The notes beneath the pieces are model-generated. The model worked only from the letters and a program-made list of their open reading frames with translations. It was not told where the DNA came from and did no database searches. Of a DNA stretch of 34,455 bases, positions 31,492-34,455 are shown in pieces (positions within the stretch are counted from its first letter, which is position 1; each line of letters begins with the position of its first letter). The translations under genes were made by a program, and so were the position numbers. This DNA comes from JAIBJP01 sp036506175 (lineage in GTDB: Bacteria > Actinomycetota > Thermoleophilia > Gaiellales > Gaiellaceae), in NCBI GenBank assembly GCA_036506175.1, contig DASXSE010000046.1, positions 1 through 34,455 of the forward strand, in the 5' to 3' direction.

Positions 31492-31980
31492 CTAAGCGCC
31501 CCCGCCGCCGTAAGCCCCGTGCTGGATCAGGAGCTCGGCGAGATCGAAGTCACCCTGGTGCTCGGCAGCCATCAGAGGAGTGAAGCCCTCGTGCTGGCGC
31601 GCGTTCGGGTCGGCACCGGCCCTCAGTAACACGGCGGCGGTCTCGATCCGGCCCGCGGCTACGGCGCTGTGGAGCGGCCGCGCTTCCGGCGCGAACTCCT
31701 CGTTGCGCGAAACAGCTTCGATGTCAGCTCCCGCCTCGATCAGGAGTTGCGCAGCCTCCGGGCCGTCGAAGTACGCGGCGTAGTGAAGCGGCGTGAACCC
31801 GTCCAGCGACCATGCGCGCGCCGATTCGGAGTGGCGATCGAGAAGCTCGTGCAACCGCGCGATGTCGCCCAGCGCTGCAGCATCGAAGACATCGAGAGCG
31901 GCACCCTCACCGCGCAACCGCTCGGCTTCAGCGCGGTCGCCTCGGTAGAGAGCTTGGAGAACCGGCGAGAGCTCAGCCAT
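31492..31980 (-). CDS. Ankyrin-repeat protein
   Basis: This encodes 162 residues from ATG 31980. About four ankyrin repeats are visible, with clear cores DGFTPLHYAAYFDGPEAAQLL, ARPLHSAVAAGRIETAAVLL and EGFTPLMAAEHQGDFDLAELL, each followed by a GADxxA/GADP-type turn. There is no signal peptide or membrane segment, so it is probably a cytosolic protein-binding module. The frame is open to 32190, but that is a shadow in the neighbouring gene. It overlaps the Ldh-family gene by 8 bases on the same strand, so the two are probably co-expressed. Confidence 0.9.
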   Translation of the reverse strand: MAELSPVLQALYRGDRAEAERLRGEGAALDVFDAAALGDIARLHELLDRHSESARAWSLDGFTPLHYAAYFDGPEAAQLLIEAGADIEAVSRNEEFAPEARPLHSAVAAGRIETAAVLLRAGADPNARQHEGFTPLMAAEHQGDFDLAELLIQHGAYGGGGA

Positions 31981-32809
31981 CGCCCGGCAGTCTGATGCCG
32001 GCTGCGCGTGCGCGCAGCGCCGGGACCGGATCGGCCTCGGGGCGCGCGACCATGAGCACGGCGCCGTAGCCCTCGCCGGCGAGGGCATCGACGAGGAGCT
32101 GAAGGCCCAGGGCGAGCGCGAAAGCCTTGTGCGCTTGCTCGCCGCCGAAGGGGACGAGGTCGTCGGCGCTCGCGGCGCCACGCAGTACATCTCCGTAGGT
32201 CACCTTTCCCATCGAGACGTCCGCGACCACGGGAGCTCCATCTGAGCTCGGGGTGGCGATGGCGAGCGGGTTAGTTCCCGCAAGCGGCGGACCTCCGTCC
32301 GGGTGGGCAAGGCGTGCCGGTGACGTCGCCGTCAACGCACCGATGAGACCGCCGTCGGCGAGGAGGCGCACCCAGTAGCCCAAGTGTCCGGTGGGAAAGC
32401 AATGCGACGCGACCACGACTCGCGCGGCGGAAGGGGGATCCGCGAGCTGCGCGCTCACGATCCGCGCCAGCGTCAGATAGCCCAGAGCGCCGTTGCCGTC
32501 CCAGCGCTCGAAACCCGGCTCCGATGCGAGACGCCGCGGCTCGGCGTCGGGGTCGAGATCCGGCAGGGTGGCCAGCCATTCGATCCGTGCAACGCCGTGA
32601 CCCGGCCGCCCCCGGCGGTCGGCGTCCTCAAAATGGTCCGCGAGAGCCTGCGCGTCCCCCTCGGAGAATCCGAGCGCACGAAGATCCGCGAAGGCGCGAG
32701 TCCCGTTCAGGGTGCAGCCTCGTCGTCGGGGTGCGACGGGTGGCGCCAGGCCAGGACGCAGGCCGCGGTCGTATCGATGTAAATACGGGCGCGGCCGAGG
32801 ACACCGCAT
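31973..32809 (-). CDS. Short malate/lactate dehydrogenase-like (Ldh_2 family) oxidoreductase
   Basis: The protein resembles the NAD(P)-dependent Ldh_2 family (YlbC/AllD/ComC type): ALADHFEDADRRGRPGHGVARIEW with the active-site His, VASHCFPTGHLGYW and PLAGTNPLAIATPSSDG. It is short: about 245 residues of family-like sequence against roughly 330-360 usually, with the middle of the C-terminal half missing. The only standard start in frame is ATG 32809, which lies within repeat element D and would give a 33-residue Arg/Pro-rich leader unlike the family. CTG 32708-32710 gives MNGTRAFADLRALGFSEGDA and may be the true start. The substrate is unknown. Confidence 0.75.
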   Translation of the reverse strand: MRCPRPRPYLHRYDRGLRPGLAPPVAPRRRGCTLNGTRAFADLRALGFSEGDAQALADHFEDADRRGRPGHGVARIEWLATLPDLDPDAEPRRLASEPGFERWDGNGALGYLTLARIVSAQLADPPSAARVVVASHCFPTGHLGYWVRLLADGGLIGALTATSPARLAHPDGGPPLAGTNPLAIATPSSDGAPVVADVSMGKVTYGDVLRGAASADDLVPFGGEQAHKAFALALGLQLLVDALAGEGYGAVLMVARPEADPVPALRARAAGIRLPGDG

Positions 32810-32815
32810 GGCGGC
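32741..32815 (+). repeat. Structured intergenic element, copy D (core)
   Basis: The apical stem is GGCCGCGGTCGTAT (32761-32774) with 32783-32796 around an 8-base loop, with one T-G wobble and one G-G mismatch on the plus strand. A second stem is CGCCAGGC (32744-32751) with GCATGGCG (32806-32813), 7 of 8 pairs. Internal-loop halves CAGGACGCAGG and CCGAGGAC match the other copies. Outer arms are weaker and the ends are not sharp. It lies between mrp and the Ldh-family gene, on the strand opposite to both. Confidence 0.72.
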
Positions 32816-32860
32816 GTCCAGCGCAGCTCGCCGACACAGGTCTTCATCCTGAGCGGGACT

Positions 32861-33964
32861 CTAAGAGGCGGAGACGAGCGGGAGCGGCTTCACGATGCCG
32901 ACACCCGACTCGCGCTTCGTCGCGGAGATCGCCTCGGCAAGAGCAACGATCGCCTGCGAGACCTCGGCCTCCGGCTCGGTGAGCACGATGGGCTCGCCCT
33001 CGTCAGCGTAGGCGGCCAGCTTCGGGTCGAACGGAATGCGGCCGAGGATCGGTGCGCCTACCTCCTGGGCGAGTGCGTCGCCGCCACCCGAGCCGAAAAG
33101 CGGTTCCCCGGTGCCGACCCGGAACGTCATGTTCTCGACGATCCCGAGCAGGCGCATGTTCGTCTTGCGTGCCATCTGCGCGGCGCGCACGGCCACCTGC
33201 TGTGCCGCGCGGTGCGGCGTCGTGACGACGACGGCCTCAGCCCTTGGAAGCAGCTGGCCGAGGGAGATGGCGACGTCGCCCGTGCCCGGAGGCATGTCCA
33301 CGACGAGAGTGTCGAGCTCGCCCCAATGGACGTCGGAAAGAAACTGTTCGAGCGCGCGGTGGAGCATTGGGCCCCGCCACATGACCGGCGAGTTCTCATC
33401 GAGGAAGAAGCCGATCGACATCACCTTCAAATCGCCGCGGACCGGCGGGACGATCATCTTGTCCACCGCGATCGGCCGCTGATTGATTCCGAGCATCGTC
33501 GGAATCGAATAGCCATAGACGTCCGCATCCAGCACACCGGTGGCGTGGCCGAGCGTCGAGAACGCGGCAGCGAGATTCGCTGTCAGCGAGGACTTCCCGA
33601 CGCCTCCCTTGCCGCTGGCCACGGCGATGACGCGCGTGCTCGCATCAACCGACACTCCCGGCGTCCGCTCGGACACCCCGCCCCGGAGCTTCTCCGTCAG
33701 CGCGATGCGCTCCTCCGGGCTGAGCACGTCGAAGCCGAGCTCGACCGACCGCACGCCCTCGACAGGGCGCATCGCACGCTCGACCTGCTCCTGGAAGCTT
33801 TCTCGGAGCGGGCAGCCAGGGACGGTGAGCGCAATCGTGATCGCAACGTTGCCGCCCTCGATGCGCACGTCCCGCACCATGTCCAGCTCGACGACGGACC
33901 GGCCGAGCTCCGGGTCGATAACGGACTCGAGCGCCTCGACGACTTGTTCCCGCGCAACCCCCAC
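32861..33964 (-). CDS. mrp: Mrp/ApbC-family Fe-S cluster carrier P-loop ATPase
   Basis: The protein has 367 residues from GTG 33964. An N-terminal MIP18/DUF59 domain (about 1-85, with IDPELGRSVVELDMV and TVPGCPLRE) precedes a MinD-like ATPase: deviant Walker A SGKGGVGKS at about 117-125, DADVYGYSIP, and VVDMPPGTGDVAIS. Such proteins carry or transfer Fe-S clusters. The CxxC of ApbC, expected after ENMTF, is absent (RVGTGEPLFGSGGG instead), as I recall for actinobacterial members. The frame opens to 34150, but that would overlap the divergent regulator. GTG 33964 is 7 bases from a TAGCCT box. Confidence 0.93.
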   Translation of the reverse strand: MGVAREQVVEALESVIDPELGRSVVELDMVRDVRIEGGNVAITIALTVPGCPLRESFQEQVERAMRPVEGVRSVELGFDVLSPEERIALTEKLRGGVSERTPGVSVDASTRVIAVASGKGGVGKSSLTANLAAAFSTLGHATGVLDADVYGYSIPTMLGINQRPIAVDKMIVPPVRGDLKVMSIGFFLDENSPVMWRGPMLHRALEQFLSDVHWGELDTLVVDMPPGTGDVAISLGQLLPRAEAVVVTTPHRAAQQVAVRAAQMARKTNMRLLGIVENMTFRVGTGEPLFGSGGGDALAQEVGAPILGRIPFDPKLAAYADEGEPIVLTEPEAEVSQAIVALAEAISATKRESGVGIVKPLPLVSAS

Positions 33965-33971
33965 AGATTCA

Positions 33972-33977
33972 AGGCTA
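33972..33977 (-). promoter_or_regulatory. Candidate leaderless -10 box for mrp
   Basis: TAGCCT on the minus strand lies 7 bases from the GTG at 33964, supporting that start over longer ones. Confidence 0.4.
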
Positions 33978-34028
33978 CCAAGCTCGCGCCCTACGATTCC
34001 GACCCTTCCGTCCGTCACGATTAGCGCA

Positions 34029-34455
34029 TGGACGAGCCGGTCCTTCTCGTCGAGGACGATCCTTCGATCCGCGAGATCGCCACGCTCGGTCTCTCCCAGG
34101 CCGGCTTTCGGGTCACAACCGCGGCCGACGGCCGTGAAGGGCTCCTCCATTTCCGCCAGAGCCCCTTCGACCTTGTGATCCTGGACGTGATGCTCCCGAC
34201 ACTCGACGGCTACGAGGTCTGCCGTCAGATCCGGGCCGACAGCCGTGTGCCGATCATCATGCTCTCCGCGAAGAGCGACACCGTAGACGTCGTCGTGGGG
34301 CTCGAGCTCGGCGCCGACGACTATGTGACGAAGCCGTTCGAGATGGCTGAGCTCGTCGCACGGGCGCGCGCAGCGGTCAGGCGCGGCGCGGCGGCACCCG
34401 AGGAGCCGGTGCTCGTCCGCGGAGATTTGGAGATCGACCCCGGGGGCTTCGTTGC
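34029..34455 (+). CDS. OmpR/PhoB-type response regulator (partial, runs off the right edge)
   Basis: 142 residues are visible from ATG 34029. The receiver domain is complete: the acidic pair in LLVEDDPSIRE, the phospho-acceptor Asp in VILDVMLPTLDGYEV, the switch Ser/Thr in IIMLSAKSD, and the Lys of DDYVTKPFEM. After a linker, RGDLEIDPGGF begins what looks like the winged-helix domain of OmpR/PhoB regulators, cut by the window end. The partner histidine kinase would be expected downstream. The gene is divergent from mrp with a 64-base gap. Confidence 0.93.

Noticed and set aside
26000..32850. CRISPR array formed by the recurring elements
   Set aside because: The copies are kilobases apart, differ in sequence and orientation, and have genes between them; no regular spacer pattern and no cas genes are present.
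33965..34150. Longer N-terminus of mrp up to 34150
   Set aside because: It would overlap the divergent response regulator, and a TAGCCT box sits 7 bases before GTG 33964.

Overview
The window is GC-rich (roughly two thirds by eye), densely packed, and rich in GTG/TTG starts and overlapping stop/start codons. The gene set is a complete 14-subunit NADH dehydrogenase operon, an alpha-ketoacid dehydrogenase cluster, a TrxR-like ferredoxin-NADP reductase and an Mrp protein without the CxxC motif. Together these suggest chromosomal DNA of an actinobacterium, possibly a deep-branching one such as Thermoleophilia; this placement is inference, since no rRNA is present. I see no tRNA, rRNA, CRISPR, transposase or phage gene. 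No stretch longer than 300 bases lacks a gene.

Layout. 1-1675: end of a probable NUDIX gene, an ASCH-like protein, an NAD(P)-binding epimerase-like protein and a convergent zinc-ribbon gene. 1707-6785 (+): 2-oxoacid dehydrogenase E1 alpha, E1 beta and E2 followed by lipB and lipA, so the lipoylated complex and the enzymes that make its cofactor are encoded together; no E3 gene is in the cluster. 6782-10211 (-): Fe-S carrier, ferredoxin reductase, zinc ribbon, fumarase and a small membrane-anchored protein. 10347-24237 (+): nuoA to nuoN in canonical order, coupled to a lipoamide-dehydrogenase-like flavoprotein (24237-25559). 25570-34455: accessory genes, including a stand-alone cyclic-nucleotide-binding domain, an FMO-like flavoprotein, a membrane class III cyclase, an MBL hydrolase, a DUF1028 protein, an ankyrin protein, a short Ldh-family oxidoreductase, Mrp and the start of an OmpR-type response regulator.

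The most interesting signal is a family of four related intergenic elements of about 75-170 bases at about 26.02-26.14, 30.05-30.19, 31.31-31.48 and 32.74-32.82 kb, in both orientations. They share a purine-rich internal loop and an apical hairpin whose stem covaries between copies. On one strand the imperfect positions are mostly G-U wobbles, where the other strand would have C-A mismatches, which points to a strand-specific RNA or single-stranded DNA structure. I do not recognise it as a named family.

A second pattern is a TANNNT box 6-10 bases upstream of the start codon of nine genes, most of them first in their operon, consistent with leaderless transcription. Two genes (lipB and the cyclase) appear to use non-standard start codons (ATT or CTG), and the Ldh-family gene may do so too.
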